The position numbers were made by a program, and so were the translations under genes. A stretch of 64,000 bases of DNA, taken from Kocuria salsicia (GTDB lineage Bacteria; Actinomycetota; Actinomycetes; Actinomycetales; Micrococcaceae). Shown piece after piece: positions 43,414 to 53,890 of the stretch; within the stretch, counting starts at the first letter, position 1, and each line of letters starts with the position of its first letter. Below the pieces are notes generated by a model. That model did no database searches and was not told the DNA's origin. It saw only the letters and a list, made by a program, of their open reading frames with translations. The stretch lies in NCBI RefSeq assembly GCF_007681555.1, contig NZ_VELE01000009.1, positions 59,780 through 123,779 on the forward strand, given 5' to 3'.

Positions 43414-43428
43414 GCGGCGTCGTCGTGC
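43414..43428. repeat. 15-mer GCACGACGACGCCGC (inverted), intergenic
   Basis: Exact extended word on the minus strand just before a TACAGT -10-like box upstream of the DUF3151 gene. Confidence 0.7.
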
Positions 43429-43476
43429 GTGCGTACAGTGACAGCGGACCCCGCACGACCGTGGAAAGGAACCACC

Positions 43477-43899
43477 GTGGCACTGCTCGGCAAGAACCTG
43501 CTGGACGAACCGGCTCCCACCTACCTGGAGGAGAACTCGGAGCTCGTGGCCCGCTTCGACGCGGGCGACGAGGCCGAGGACCTCGCCGCCGCGTTCCCCA
43601 AGGAGCAGCTGCCGTGGGCCATCCTCGCGGAGGACGCGCTCGCGGACGGCCGCACCCTGGAGGGCTACGCGTACGCGCGCGTGGGCTACCACCGCGGCCT
43701 GGACGCACTGCGCGGCCACGGCTGGAAGGGTCACGGCCCCGTGCCGTACTCCCACGAGGCGAACCGCGGGTTCCTGCGCGCCCTGGCCGCGCTCGGCCGT
43801 GCCGCCGCGCAGATCGGCGAGATGGACGAGGCCGCGCGGATCGAGAAGTTCCTGGACGACTCCGATCCGCAGGCCGCCACGCAGATCGAGGCTCACTGA
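43477..43899 (+). CDS. DUF3151-family protein
   Basis: 140 residues from GTG 43477, with GGAAAGGA before it. The pattern LLGKNLLDEPAPTYLEENSE, LPWAILAEDAL, YAYARVGYHRGLDALRG and HEANRGFLRALAALGRAA is that of the actinobacteria-specific DUF3151 family, a small helical TPR-like protein of unknown function usually near central metabolism genes such as fba. Here fbaA lies 3.3 kb upstream, consistent with that habit. Confidence 0.88.
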   Translation: MALLGKNLLDEPAPTYLEENSELVARFDAGDEAEDLAAAFPKEQLPWAILAEDALADGRTLEGYAYARVGYHRGLDALRGHGWKGHGPVPYSHEANRGFLRALAALGRAAAQIGEMDEAARIEKFLDDSDPQAATQIEAH

Positions 43900-43930
43900 G
43901 GTCAGCGCCCGCGGGAACGCGCGGCTCCGA

Positions 43931-43957
43931 GGACCCGTCCCTCCAGGGGGCGGGTCC
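43931..43957 (+). terminator. Terminator after DUF3151 gene
   Basis: GGACCCG pairs with CGGGTCC, extended inward by TCCCT/AGGGG pairs, 31 bases after the stop. Confidence 0.6.
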
Positions 43958-44088
43958 CCGGTCACATTGCCCGTTCCCCTGTCCCGGGGGCGGCGAGGAC
44001 GGGCACAATGAGGGCACAGCCGGGGCTCACCGCCGAGCCTGAGCGCATCCCCTCCGGGCGGCGCGCCCCACGAGAGGAGCATGCCGCC

Positions 44089-45177
44089 ATGAGAATCTCC
44101 GTACCCCGCGAGATCAAGCCCGAGGAGGCCCGCGTGGGCCTCACGCCCACCATGGTCACCGCGCTGGTCGCCCGGCACCACGAGGTCTTCGTGGAGGAGG
44201 CCGCGGGCCTGGGAGCGGGATTTGCCGACGACGACTACCGCGCCGCCGGTGCGCACGTCACCTCCCAGGAGGAGACCTGGGCGCAGGCCGAGCTGATCGT
44301 GAAGGTCAAGGAGCCCGTGGGCACCGAGTACCGCTTCCTCCGCCCGGGCCTCACGCTCTTCACGTATCTGCACCTGGCTGCGAGCCGGGGGCTGACGGAG
44401 GCCATGCTGGAAAGCGGCGTCACCGGCATCGCGTACGAGACCGTGCGCGTGGGCCGGGTGCTTCCCCTGCTGCGTCCGATGTCCGAGATCGCGGGGCGCC
44501 TGGCGATCGCGAACGCCGCCCACCACCTTCAGTTCCACGCCGGTGGCCCCGGGATCCTGCTGGGCCGTGTCCCCGGCGTGGTGCCGTCCACCGTGCTGGT
44601 GGTCGGCGGCGGAACCGTGGGTGAGCACGCCGCACGGGCCGCGGTCGGTGCCGGGGCGGACGTCACGATCCTGGAGGCGAACGGGGACAGGCTCCGGCAG
44701 CTGGACTCGCTCTTCCCGACCGCACGCGTGCTGATGAGTGACACCCACCGGATCGAAGAGGAACTTCCCCGCGCGGACGTGGTGGTCGGCTCCGTCCTCA
44801 TCCCCGGGGCCGCGGCTCCCAAGCTCGTGCGGCGCGAGCACCTGGCACTGCTCAAGCCCCACGCGCTGCTGGTGGACGTGGCCGTGGACCAGGGCGGTTG
44901 CTTCGAGACCACGCGCCCCACCACCTACCACGACCCCGTGTATTCGGTGGACGGCATCCGCCACTACTGCGTGGCCAACCTCCCGGGTGCGGTGCCGGTG
45001 ACCGCAACGCAGGCGCTGACCCACGCGACCACGCCGTACGTGATGGGGCTCGCCGGTGGAGTCGACGCCGCCCTTGCCACCGACGCCGCCCTGGCCGCCG
45101 GGCTCTCGACCCGTGCGGGGCAGCTGTGCTCACCGGGTGTCGCGGCGGCCTTCCCAGACCTGCCCGCGGCGCTGTGA
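44089..45177 (+). CDS. ald: Alanine dehydrogenase
   Basis: 362 residues from ATG 44089. [20 protein letters not shown] and [10 protein letters not shown] (substrate-binding Lys) are the family signature; MSEIAGRLA and the NAD loop [17 protein letters not shown] follow; [23 protein letters not shown] near the end is diagnostic. It interconverts L-alanine and pyruvate plus ammonia using NAD, feeding alanine nitrogen into metabolism. It converges on an amino-acid permease of the D-Ala/Gly/Ser type, separated by a 20-bp hairpin. Confidence 0.95.
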   Translation: MRISVPREIKPEEARVGLTPTMVTALVARHHEVFVEEAAGLGAGFADDDYRAAGAHVTSQEETWAQAELIVKVKEPVGTEYRFLRPGLTLFTYLHLAASRGLTEAMLESGVTGIAYETVRVGRVLPLLRPMSEIAGRLAIANAAHHLQFHAGGPGILLGRVPGVVPSTVLVVGGGTVGEHAARAAVGAGADVTILEANGDRLRQLDSLFPTARVLMSDTHRIEEELPRADVVVGSVLIPGAAAPKLVRREHLALLKPHALLVDVAVDQGGCFETTRPTTYHDPVYSVDGIRHYCVANLPGAVPVTATQALTHATTPYVMGLAGGVDAALATDAALAAGLSTRAGQLCSPGVAAAFPDLPAAL

Positions 45178-45240
45178 CGGCACGAGCACGAGGTGGGCGG
45201 TGCACGGCATAACGGAATGACCGCACGACCGCAGTGATGA

Positions 45241-45282
45241 CGCGAGGAAGTCCCCGGTCCGCGGACCGGGGGCTTCCTCGCG
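45241..45282. terminator. Bidirectional terminator, 20-bp stem
   Basis: Bases 45241-45260 pair with 45263-45282 (one T-G pair) between the converging ald and permease genes. Confidence 0.75.
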
Positions 45283-45334
45283 TCCCGCCCGTGCGGAGCG
45301 GTTCAGGCGCGTGGCGGACAAGCCGCGCCGGGGC

Positions 45335-46840
45335 TCAGACCAGGGGAGCGGCGTCGTCGTGCGCGGCACCGTCACGCGAGGCACCGGAACGACGGCGCTC
45401 GCCGTCGTCGCCCCGGATGAGGAGCTTGCAGGCCAGCGCGATCAGGCAGACCAGCACGAACGTGGCGATGAACTGCAGGCGCACCGAGGGGTCCAGCAGC
45501 CCGAGCACCACGATGGCCGCGAGCAGCGCCAGCGCGAAGTAGGACAACCACGGGAACGCCCACATCTTCAGCGGGGAGGACACCCCGGCGCGGTCCGCGC
45601 GGCGGCGCAGGATGATCTGCGAGACCAGGGCCACGCCCCACACCACCAGGCACGTGGAGCCGATGACGTTGAGCATCACGTTCAGCACCGTCTCCGGCCA
45701 CACGTAGTTCAGGACCACGGCGATGAACCCGAAGACCACGGAGGCCACCACGGCGGCCCGCGGCACGCCGCGCTCGCTGGTGCGGCCCAGGGCGCGGGGT
45801 GCGGAGCCGCGGCGGGCCAGGGAGAAGAGCATGCGCGAGCTGCCGTAGATGTTGGCGTTCAGGGCGGAGAGCAGCGCCAGGATGATCACCACGGTCATCA
45901 GGACGTCCGCGCCGGGAATGCCCGCCTCGGTGAGGACCGCGACGAACGGGCTGGAGGACAGGCCCTCGTTGTTCCACGGCAGCACCAGGACCATGACCGT
46001 CACGGAGCCCACGTAGAAGATGAGGATGCGCACCAGAATGGTGCGGATGGCGCGGGCCACGTTGGTCTGCGGGTCCTCGGTCTCGGCGGCGGCAATGGTC
46101 ACGAGCTCCGTGCCGCCGAAGGCGAAGACCACCACGAGCAGCGCGGCGGCCACGCCCGTGAGCCCGTTGGGCATGAACCCGCCGTGCTCCGTGAGGTTCG
46201 ACAGTCCCGGGCTCGGGGCGGGAAGCACGTTCAGCAGCATGAGCACGCCCACCACCAGGAAACCCACCACGGCGGCCACCTTGAGCAGGGCGAACCAGAA
46301 CTCCGTCTCGCCCAGCGTACCCACGCGCACCAGGTTGATGACGGTGAACGCCACCATGAAGACCAGCGCCCACACCCACTGGGGCAGCCCCGGCCACATC
46401 TCCGTGACCAGCTGGGCCGCGGCGGTGGCCTCAGCGGCCACCACCACCACGATCTGCGCCCACCACAGCCACCCGAGGGCACGGCCCATGGTCGGTCCCA
46501 TGGCCTTTCCGGCATACGTGGAGAACGCCCCGGAGGACGGGTCCGCCGCGGCCATCTCGCCCAGCGCCCGCATCACGAGCACCAGCAGCGTGCAGGCCAC
46601 CAGGTAGGAGATCAGCACCGCGGGCCCGGCCGTCTTGACGGCCGCACCCGTGCCCACGAACAGCCCCGTGCCGATCGCCGAACCCAGCGCCATCATCACC
46701 AGGTGGCGGGGCTTGAGGTAGCTGCTCTGCGCCGGCTGCGACGGCGCGTGCGGGGAGTGCTCGCGGTTCCCGCCGTGGATCACGCTCGACGAGCTGCGCG
46801 GCGCGGGCGAGGGATCCTGGGGTGAGCACGGGGAGGTCAT
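45335..46840 (-). CDS. APC-family amino-acid permease (CycA-like)
   Basis: 501 residues from ATG 46840. Amino-acid/polyamine/organocation transporter: LKPRHLVMMALGSAIGTGLFVG in helix 1, 12 helices, WWAQIVVVVAAEATAA, and FGFIAVVLNYVWPE. Closest in layout to the AAT subfamily members that import D-serine, D-alanine, glycine or aromatic amino acids with protons. The C-terminal tail ends HDDAAPLV, encoded by the dispersed word. Converges on the alanine dehydrogenase gene, which hints at alanine or glycine as substrate. Confidence 0.88.
   Translation of the reverse strand: MTSPCSPQDPSPAPRSSSSVIHGGNREHSPHAPSQPAQSSYLKPRHLVMMALGSAIGTGLFVGTGAAVKTAGPAVLISYLVACTLLVLVMRALGEMAAADPSSGAFSTYAGKAMGPTMGRALGWLWWAQIVVVVAAEATAAAQLVTEMWPGLPQWVWALVFMVAFTVINLVRVGTLGETEFWFALLKVAAVVGFLVVGVLMLLNVLPAPSPGLSNLTEHGGFMPNGLTGVAAALLVVVFAFGGTELVTIAAAETEDPQTNVARAIRTILVRILIFYVGSVTVMVLVLPWNNEGLSSSPFVAVLTEAGIPGADVLMTVVIILALLSALNANIYGSSRMLFSLARRGSAPRALGRTSERGVPRAAVVASVVFGFIAVVLNYVWPETVLNVMLNVIGSTCLVVWGVALVSQIILRRRADRAGVSSPLKMWAFPWLSYFALALLAAIVVLGLLDPSVRLQFIATFVLVCLIALACKLLIRGDDGERRRSGASRDGAAHDDAAPLV
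45348..45362. repeat. 15-mer GCACGACGACGCCGC (inverted) at 3' end of permease gene
   Basis: Exact extended word, read on the minus strand as His-Asp-Asp-Ala-Ala in the last codons of the permease. Confidence 0.7.
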
Positions 46841-46879
46841 GGGAGAAGAGGTTACCGGGCCCGCGGGTAGCCTGCGTTC

Positions 46880-48058
46880 ATGCGCACCCTCCTGAAGGAC
46901 CACCGCCGTGTCGTGGCCTCCCGCAAGCCGCCGATCTACCTGATCTCCTGGGCGGGCTACCCGAACTTCGGGGACGAGCTGATCGCGGCGGCGTGGGTCA
47001 ATCACCTTGCGAAGGTCGCGCCCACCACGGATGTGTGGCTGGACGTGCGCGAGCCGGGAACCGCCACCGCCCTGCTGCGCGGGCTGCACCCCCGCCTGCA
47101 CGTGGTGAACACTCTCTTCCGCGCAATGCACGAGATGAACCACGGCTCCGGGCGCTCCATGCAGAGTCTGATCGCGGACCTCGGCTCGCCCAAGTACGAC
47201 GCCGGGCTGCTCGCCCTGCGCGAAGCAGCCACCGTGCACCTGCTGGGCGGCGGGGTGCTGCACCAGGACTGGATCGAGAACTTCCGGATCGTGGAGGCCA
47301 TGCGTGCGGTGCGCAAGCTCACCGGTGCGCGGCTGTTCGCCACGGGGCAGGGGCTCATGCCCTTCGCCGGGGACACCCTCGCGGACCTGGACCACCTCAG
47401 TGTGCGGGACCGCCCGAGTGCCGAGGCCGCTGGTGTGCCTCTGGGGTTCGACGACGCGTTCCTCCTGGCCGAGGACCCGCGCCACGCCCGAGCGCTCGGG
47501 CTCCGGGCCGGGCAGAAGGGCGAGGGAGCGGCAACCGCGGTCACCCCGAGCGAAGTGGTGGTGTGCGTGCAGTCGGACACCCTCGCGGAGGGGGCGTTCG
47601 AGCGGATGCTGGACTACACCCGGGCCCAGCTGCGGCGTTGGGACCTGCCGCGCGAGTCAGTGCGCTACCTGGAGGCGATCCCCGGGGAGGACCACCTGGG
47701 CTGGGAGCGGCTGCGCGACGTCGTCGCCCCCGAGGGGTTCATCCCGTTCCAGGCTGCGTGGGACGGCGAGTTCAGCTTCGGCCCGCACCAGGTGTGGCTC
47801 ACCACCCGCTTCCACCACCACCTCACGGCCGCACTGCACGGAGCCAGGGGCGTGGCGCTCAGTGGCAAACCCGGGTACTACGACATCAAGCACCAGTCCG
47901 TGGTGGACGTGGGCTCCCGCTGGAACCTGGTCCACGCGGGCGGGGACGCAGGTAGGTGCGCGGAGACCGTAGGCCTCGAGCAGCTGGCGGCGCCGGGGAG
48001 TTTCGGTGAGGCCGTGGCCGCCAAGCGGGACGAGGCGGCCCTCCTGTACGGGCGGTAG
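46880..48058 (+). CDS. Polysaccharide pyruvyl transferase-family protein
   Basis: 392 residues. IYLISWAGYPNFGDELIAAAWVNHL near the start is the PS_pyruv_trans N-terminal motif (G-x-x-N-x-G-D). VHLLGGGVLHQDW and the C-terminal PHQVWLTTRFHHHLTAALHGARGVALSGKPGYYDIKH (sugar/PEP-binding R-x-H-x-x-x and acceptor loop) complete the GT-B-like fold. Such enzymes add ketal-linked pyruvate to cell-wall or capsular sugars. It is a singleton, without neighbouring wall-sugar genes. The wall-bound SLH protease is the next gene, on the other strand; SLH domains bind pyruvylated wall polymers in other bacteria, so a functional link is plausible but unproven. Confidence 0.85.
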   Translation: MRTLLKDHRRVVASRKPPIYLISWAGYPNFGDELIAAAWVNHLAKVAPTTDVWLDVREPGTATALLRGLHPRLHVVNTLFRAMHEMNHGSGRSMQSLIADLGSPKYDAGLLALREAATVHLLGGGVLHQDWIENFRIVEAMRAVRKLTGARLFATGQGLMPFAGDTLADLDHLSVRDRPSAEAAGVPLGFDDAFLLAEDPRHARALGLRAGQKGEGAATAVTPSEVVVCVQSDTLAEGAFERMLDYTRAQLRRWDLPRESVRYLEAIPGEDHLGWERLRDVVAPEGFIPFQAAWDGEFSFGPHQVWLTTRFHHHLTAALHGARGVALSGKPGYYDIKHQSVVDVGSRWNLVHAGGDAGRCAETVGLEQLAAPGSFGEAVAAKRDEAALLYGR

Positions 48059-48170
48059 ACCGGGCCCGTTCCCAGCGCAGTGGCCCGGGCTGTGGGGTCG
48101 ACCAGGACGTGGGCCCGCAGATCCACCGCAGGACCCGGCCGCAAGCCGCCACATGCCGTCGGGCATGGGA

Positions 48171-48211
48171 AGGGCCCGTGGCTCCCACACGGTGTGGGTG
48201 CCACGGGCCCT
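48171..48211. terminator. Bidirectional terminator hairpin
   Basis: AGGGCCCGTGGC pairs with GCCACGGGCCCT, with inner CCCACA/TGTGGG around CGG, between the converging pyruvyl transferase and protease genes. Confidence 0.75.
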
Positions 48212-48262
48212 CGTCCTGGGGCGGTCTGCCGACGCGTCGGAGACCTGCCCGGGACCAGATCC

Positions 48263-51200
48263 CTACTTCAGCTGGTCGTAGCGGAAGAGGAAGGCGGCCA
48301 TCTGGTCACGCTGCACGGCCTGGCCCGGGCGGAAGGTGCCGTCTGCCCAGCCCTTGGCGATGCCCTGCCCGTTCATCCAGGAGATCTCCTTGTAGAAGAC
48401 GTCCGTGGTGCGCACGTCCTTGAAGGGGGAGACCTTCGGGGCCGTGTAGGAGGGTGAGCCCGCCATCCGGTAGAAGAAGGCCGCCATCTGCTCACGGCTG
48501 ATCTTCTGGGTGGGGCGGAACGTCCCGTCGGACCAACCCTTGGTGATGCCCTGCTCGCTCAGCCAGGAGATCTCCTTGTAGAAGACGTGGTTGGTGGGCA
48601 CGTCCTTGAAGGGAGACTTCGTGGGAGGCGTGTACTGCGGGGAACCGGCCATCCGGTAGAGGAACGCGGCCATCTGGTCACGCTGCACGGGCTGGGTGGG
48701 GCGGAAGGTGCCGTCCGGCCAGCCCTTGGTGATGCCCTTGCTGGCCAGCCAGGAGATCTCCGAGTGGAACACGTAGTTCTTCGGCACGTCCTTGAACATC
48801 GGATCCTGCGTCCCGGGGACCGACGCCGCGGGCTGGACCCGCTTGACGTCGGCCTTCGCGCCGTCCTCACCCTTGTGGATGCCGGAGAGGTCCCCGGTGC
48901 CGTTGTGCAGGTGCAGGAACAGTGCCTCGCCCTCGGCCTTGTCCGAACCGCGGTGCGCGGTCAGCTTCTTGCCGGGCAGGTCCGTGAACAGCGAGTTGTT
49001 GAACTTCTCCCCGCGGAACGAGACGGTCGGGGCCACCGGGTTGAACGAGATCGTCTCGGTCTGGTCCACCGCGCCGTCGATGTTCGCGGAGTAGGTGGAG
49101 ACCTGGTAGTTCAGCCTGGTGCCGCTCTTGGTGGGGTCGATGCCCAGCTTCGCGGTGCTCACGGGCAGGACCACGGCGTTGGTGTCGAAGGTGTTCGTGT
49201 CCGTGTCACCCCAGGAGCCATTCACCGGCTGGCGGTCGATCACCTTCAGCTCGCCGTTGACGTAGCCGTAGAGGTTCGCCACCGGGTAGTCCAGGCCGTC
49301 CGCGCGGCCCAGGGCCACGTAGTGGTCGGCCCGGCCGTTGCCGGTGCTGTCGATGGCGATCTGGATCTCGGCGTCCGGCTTCATGGTGCTGGCGTTGCCC
49401 CAGCTGGAGACACCGAAGTTCACCAGGCCGTCCCTGGCGGCGTCCCCCTTGTCAGCCTTCAGCTGCGGGAGATTTGAGGACGCGCCCACGTACTGCAGGT
49501 CTGCGAACTGGGAGTTGCCGCCGGCCAGCTTGGTGGACGCCAGACGGTCGGACTTCGCACCCAGCTCGAAGGCGCCGACGGCGGACTTCCAGCCGCCCTG
49601 GTCCACTCCGGTTCCGGTCAGGGGGACGGTGGCGTCACCCTGCTTGTCCCACTGGTTCAGTGCGGCGCCGTCCACGCGCATGTCTGCCACGGGCTTCGGG
49701 GCGATCGAGACCGGGACGCGCATGTCCTGGCCCTTCTCGCTCAGCACCAGGCGGCCGGACTCGGTGGCCAGGAACTGACGGGCGAGACCCAGCTGGGTCA
49801 CGGCCTCCGAGGGGTCGTGGGTCTTCTCCAGCTTCGCCCGGTCCACGGTGGCGGTCACCTTGACGGTGGTCTTGCCGCCCTTGGGCACGGCGACCGAGGC
49901 CGGTGCGGTGATGCTCACGCCCGGGACCTCGGTGGAGGGGTCGAAGCGCACCTGGTAGGTGTGCGCGGCCCCGCCGGTGTTGTCCACCACGAGCTCACGG
50001 GAGAAGGTGTCCCTCGCGTTCCTGATCTCGGTGACCCCGAAGGTCGAGGAGACCACGGACGTGTCCGCCTTGTCGTAGACCATGACGTCCTGGTTCACGG
50101 CGCGCAGCGCATCCACGCGGCCCGAGCCCACGCGGTCCACCGCGGAGGTCTTGCCGTTCGCCGCGTGGACGTCGTGAACCGCCGAGTTCATGATGGCGGA
50201 CTTGATGTTCTGCGGGCTGTAGTTCTGGTGCTTCTGCTGCACCAGGGCGGCGATGCCGGCCACGTGCGGGGTGGCCATGGACGTGCCCGTCTTGACCGAG
50301 ACACCGTTGCCCATGGACACGCCGGCCGAGCCGATGTTGGTGCCGGGAGCCGCGACATCCGGCTTGAGCACGCCGTTGCTGCCGTGCTGGCCGCGGGACG
50401 TGGAGTCGTTGACCTGGTCCTTGGAACCGGTGTCCGTCCTGGCTGCGCCGATCCACTCCGGGGCCAGCTTGATCTTCGCCCCGCCGGTCTGCACTGCGGG
50501 CTTGATCTTGTCCACGGACTTCTTGCCCATCAGCAGACCCGGGATCTTGGCGTTGCCGGCGATCGCAGAGGGGTCCACCGCGTAGTCGGACTCGAGCACC
50601 ACGCCCTTGCCCCCGGCGGCCGCCACGTTGTCGAAGCGCACCTTCGAGCCGCAGGGGAACGGGCCGTTGTCCTCCCAGTCGAGCATGACCCACTTGCCCG
50701 CGAAGTTCTGCGAGAACGGGGTGCAGCCGAACTTGTTGTCCACGGGGGCCGCCACGATGTCACCCTGCAGGTCCTCGGGCTTCGCGCCGGAGTAGTCGTA
50801 GCTGCCGCTGTAGGAACCGGTCAGCTCACCCTTGGCGCTGTCCGGGGAGAGCGCCTGCGCCTTGTCCTGGGCCGCCGTGCTGCCCTGTGAGTTGGCCACG
50901 GTCAGGGCGGAGCGGGCGCTGCCCGGGGAGCCGGAGATCTCGTGGAAGTCCCCGGCGTTGCCCGCGGCGATCACGGAGAGGATGCCCTGCCGTGACAGGG
51001 CGTCGATCAGGTCGTTCTGGGGATCGTCCGCCGGGCCGAAGTCGGAGCCCAGGGACATGTTGACGATGTCCGCCTTGTCCGAGAAGTCCCCGTCCATGTT
51101 GGGGTCCAGGGTGCGGTCCAGCGCGTTGATCGTGAGGTTTGTGGAGCCCTCGCAGCCGAAGACGCGGAAGCTCATCAGCTGGGCCTCGGGCGCGGTGCCC

Positions 51201-52123
51201 GGGCCGATCTTCATCTTCTTGACCTGGTCCTCGGTCAGCTTGGTGAAGTCGCCCTTGAAGGTCTTGCCGTCCGCGCCGACGCCGTAGCCGGCCGTGGTGC
51301 CTGCCACGTGCGTTCCGTGTCCACCCGCCTCGCAGTCCAGCGGGTTGGAGTCCGGCTTCGGCACGCTGCCGGCCACGCGGGCGTCGTAGGAGTCGCCGGC
51401 GAGGTCGTAGCCGCCCACGAACTTCTTGGGGTCGTACAGGTCGGAGTCCTTGCCCGGCAGCTCGGTCGAGGCCTTGGCCTTCTTGTAGCCGTCCGTGGTG
51501 CCTGGGCCGCCGAAGTCCGCGTGGGTGTAGTCCAGGCCGGAGTCGATGACCGCGACCTTCACGTCCTTGCCCGTCTGGCCGGTCTGGGACCACGAGTTCA
51601 GGGCGTTGGTGTCCACCACGGAGCCGGCGTTGCTGCGGTACTGGGGGGTGATCTTTGAGATCTTGACGACCTCGGAGCGCTTGGCGAGATCCCGCAGCTG
51701 GGCGGCGTCGCCCTGCAGGGCCACGCCGCGCAGGGCGTTGGCGGTCGTGTAGAGCAGGTCGGAACTGGATTCGGAGGCCAGGGATGATGCGGCGCTCTGA
51801 ACCGACTGGCGGATGGCCTGCACCTGCGCCGCGGCCTGCACCGGATCCTGGGTGCCGGTGCGCACGCCCTCCGGTTGGGTGGCCTCGAAGGCGCTCGGGC
51901 CCTGGAGTTGGACGAAGACGGCTACCTGGCCCTCGGCGTCCTTGAGGTCCGAGCTGATCAGGCGGTCCGGGCCCTGGGGGTTGAGGTCGTCCGCGGGGGC
52001 GCCCGGGGGGACCTCGACGGCGCTCGCCGGCAGCACTGTGCCCAGGGCCAGTGTCAGGCCGAGGGCCGTGGCCAGGCAGGTCTTGGCGGCTCTGCCACGA
52101 CCTGCCCCTGTCTCATGATTCAT
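48263..52123 (-). CDS. Secreted S8 subtilase with PA domain and three SLH repeats
   Basis: 1286 residues from ATG 52123, which gives a proper signal peptide (LATALGLTLALGTV, cut after ASA near 35). Order: inhibitor-I9-like prodomain (about 60-165); subtilisin catalytic domain with Asp194 (AVIDSGLDYTHADFG), His269 (GGHGTHVAG) and Ser615 (GTSMATPHVAG); a protease-associated insert (near 500-570, FAGKWVMLDWEDNG); Ig/fibronectin-like region; three C-terminal SLH modules of about 60 residues, each with ITKGWxDGTFRPxQ and REQMAAFxYRMAG variants. Known vpr-type subtilases degrade extracellular protein; SLH modules tether them to the wall. The strand-opposite gene is purA. Confidence 0.94.
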   Translation of the reverse strand: MNHETGAGRGRAAKTCLATALGLTLALGTVLPASAVEVPPGAPADDLNPQGPDRLISSDLKDAEGQVAVFVQLQGPSAFEATQPEGVRTGTQDPVQAAAQVQAIRQSVQSAASSLASESSSDLLYTTANALRGVALQGDAAQLRDLAKRSEVVKISKITPQYRSNAGSVVDTNALNSWSQTGQTGKDVKVAVIDSGLDYTHADFGGPGTTDGYKKAKASTELPGKDSDLYDPKKFVGGYDLAGDSYDARVAGSVPKPDSNPLDCEAGGHGTHVAGTTAGYGVGADGKTFKGDFTKLTEDQVKKMKIGPGTAPEAQLMSFRVFGCEGSTNLTINALDRTLDPNMDGDFSDKADIVNMSLGSDFGPADDPQNDLIDALSRQGILSVIAAGNAGDFHEISGSPGSARSALTVANSQGSTAAQDKAQALSPDSAKGELTGSYSGSYDYSGAKPEDLQGDIVAAPVDNKFGCTPFSQNFAGKWVMLDWEDNGPFPCGSKVRFDNVAAAGGKGVVLESDYAVDPSAIAGNAKIPGLLMGKKSVDKIKPAVQTGGAKIKLAPEWIGAARTDTGSKDQVNDSTSRGQHGSNGVLKPDVAAPGTNIGSAGVSMGNGVSVKTGTSMATPHVAGIAALVQQKHQNYSPQNIKSAIMNSAVHDVHAANGKTSAVDRVGSGRVDALRAVNQDVMVYDKADTSVVSSTFGVTEIRNARDTFSRELVVDNTGGAAHTYQVRFDPSTEVPGVSITAPASVAVPKGGKTTVKVTATVDRAKLEKTHDPSEAVTQLGLARQFLATESGRLVLSEKGQDMRVPVSIAPKPVADMRVDGAALNQWDKQGDATVPLTGTGVDQGGWKSAVGAFELGAKSDRLASTKLAGGNSQFADLQYVGASSNLPQLKADKGDAARDGLVNFGVSSWGNASTMKPDAEIQIAIDSTGNGRADHYVALGRADGLDYPVANLYGYVNGELKVIDRQPVNGSWGDTDTNTFDTNAVVLPVSTAKLGIDPTKSGTRLNYQVSTYSANIDGAVDQTETISFNPVAPTVSFRGEKFNNSLFTDLPGKKLTAHRGSDKAEGEALFLHLHNGTGDLSGIHKGEDGAKADVKRVQPAASVPGTQDPMFKDVPKNYVFHSEISWLASKGITKGWPDGTFRPTQPVQRDQMAAFLYRMAGSPQYTPPTKSPFKDVPTNHVFYKEISWLSEQGITKGWSDGTFRPTQKISREQMAAFFYRMAGSPSYTAPKVSPFKDVRTTDVFYKEISWMNGQGIAKGWADGTFRPGQAVQRDQMAAFLFRYDQLK
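48266..48800 (-). repeat. Three tandem SLH repeat units
   Basis: Three ~180-bp units encode FKDV-start modules; units 1 and 2 are most alike and unit 3 ends the protein. The DNA similarity suggests duplication within the gene. Confidence 0.8.
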
Positions 52124-52249
52124 GGTGTGTTCCTTTGCCCGTCGAGTAATGCAGTCAGACGCATCACAGTGTCCCCAAGAGTGCGCTCTGACATGCGCAA
52201 AAGCAACGATTTCGTCCAAATTCCCTGTGTCGACACTGATTGCGACCTG

Positions 52250-53667
<1,418 letters not shown>

Positions 53668-53790
53668 ACGGCCGAAGTCGCCTCGCCCGGTGCCAGGGTC
53701 CCGGGTGCACGGCGACCCCTGCCAGTGCAGGATTCTGACAGGTGGGGGTTCCCGGCGGATGCAGGATCCCGGTAGCCACTGATTTCCCAT

Positions 53791-53839
53791 GCACACATCT
53801 CCGCCCCGGTTCCCACGGAACCGGGGCGGAGATGTGTGC
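53791..53839. terminator. Long perfect terminator hairpin (23 bp)
   Basis: Bases 53791-53813 pair perfectly with 53817-53839 around a CAC loop between the converging purA and permease genes. No T-run. A copy of the dispersed word (53872) sits between it and the permease stop. Confidence 0.8.
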
Positions 53840-53890
53840 GAGGTGCGCGGGCGGCGGCGTCCATGACGGGGGACGACGCCGCCGGGCGGC

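Noticed and set aside
48587..51658. Long frames on the plus strand opposite the S8 protease
   Set aside because: Same effect; the protease motifs and signal peptide on the minus strand are complete.
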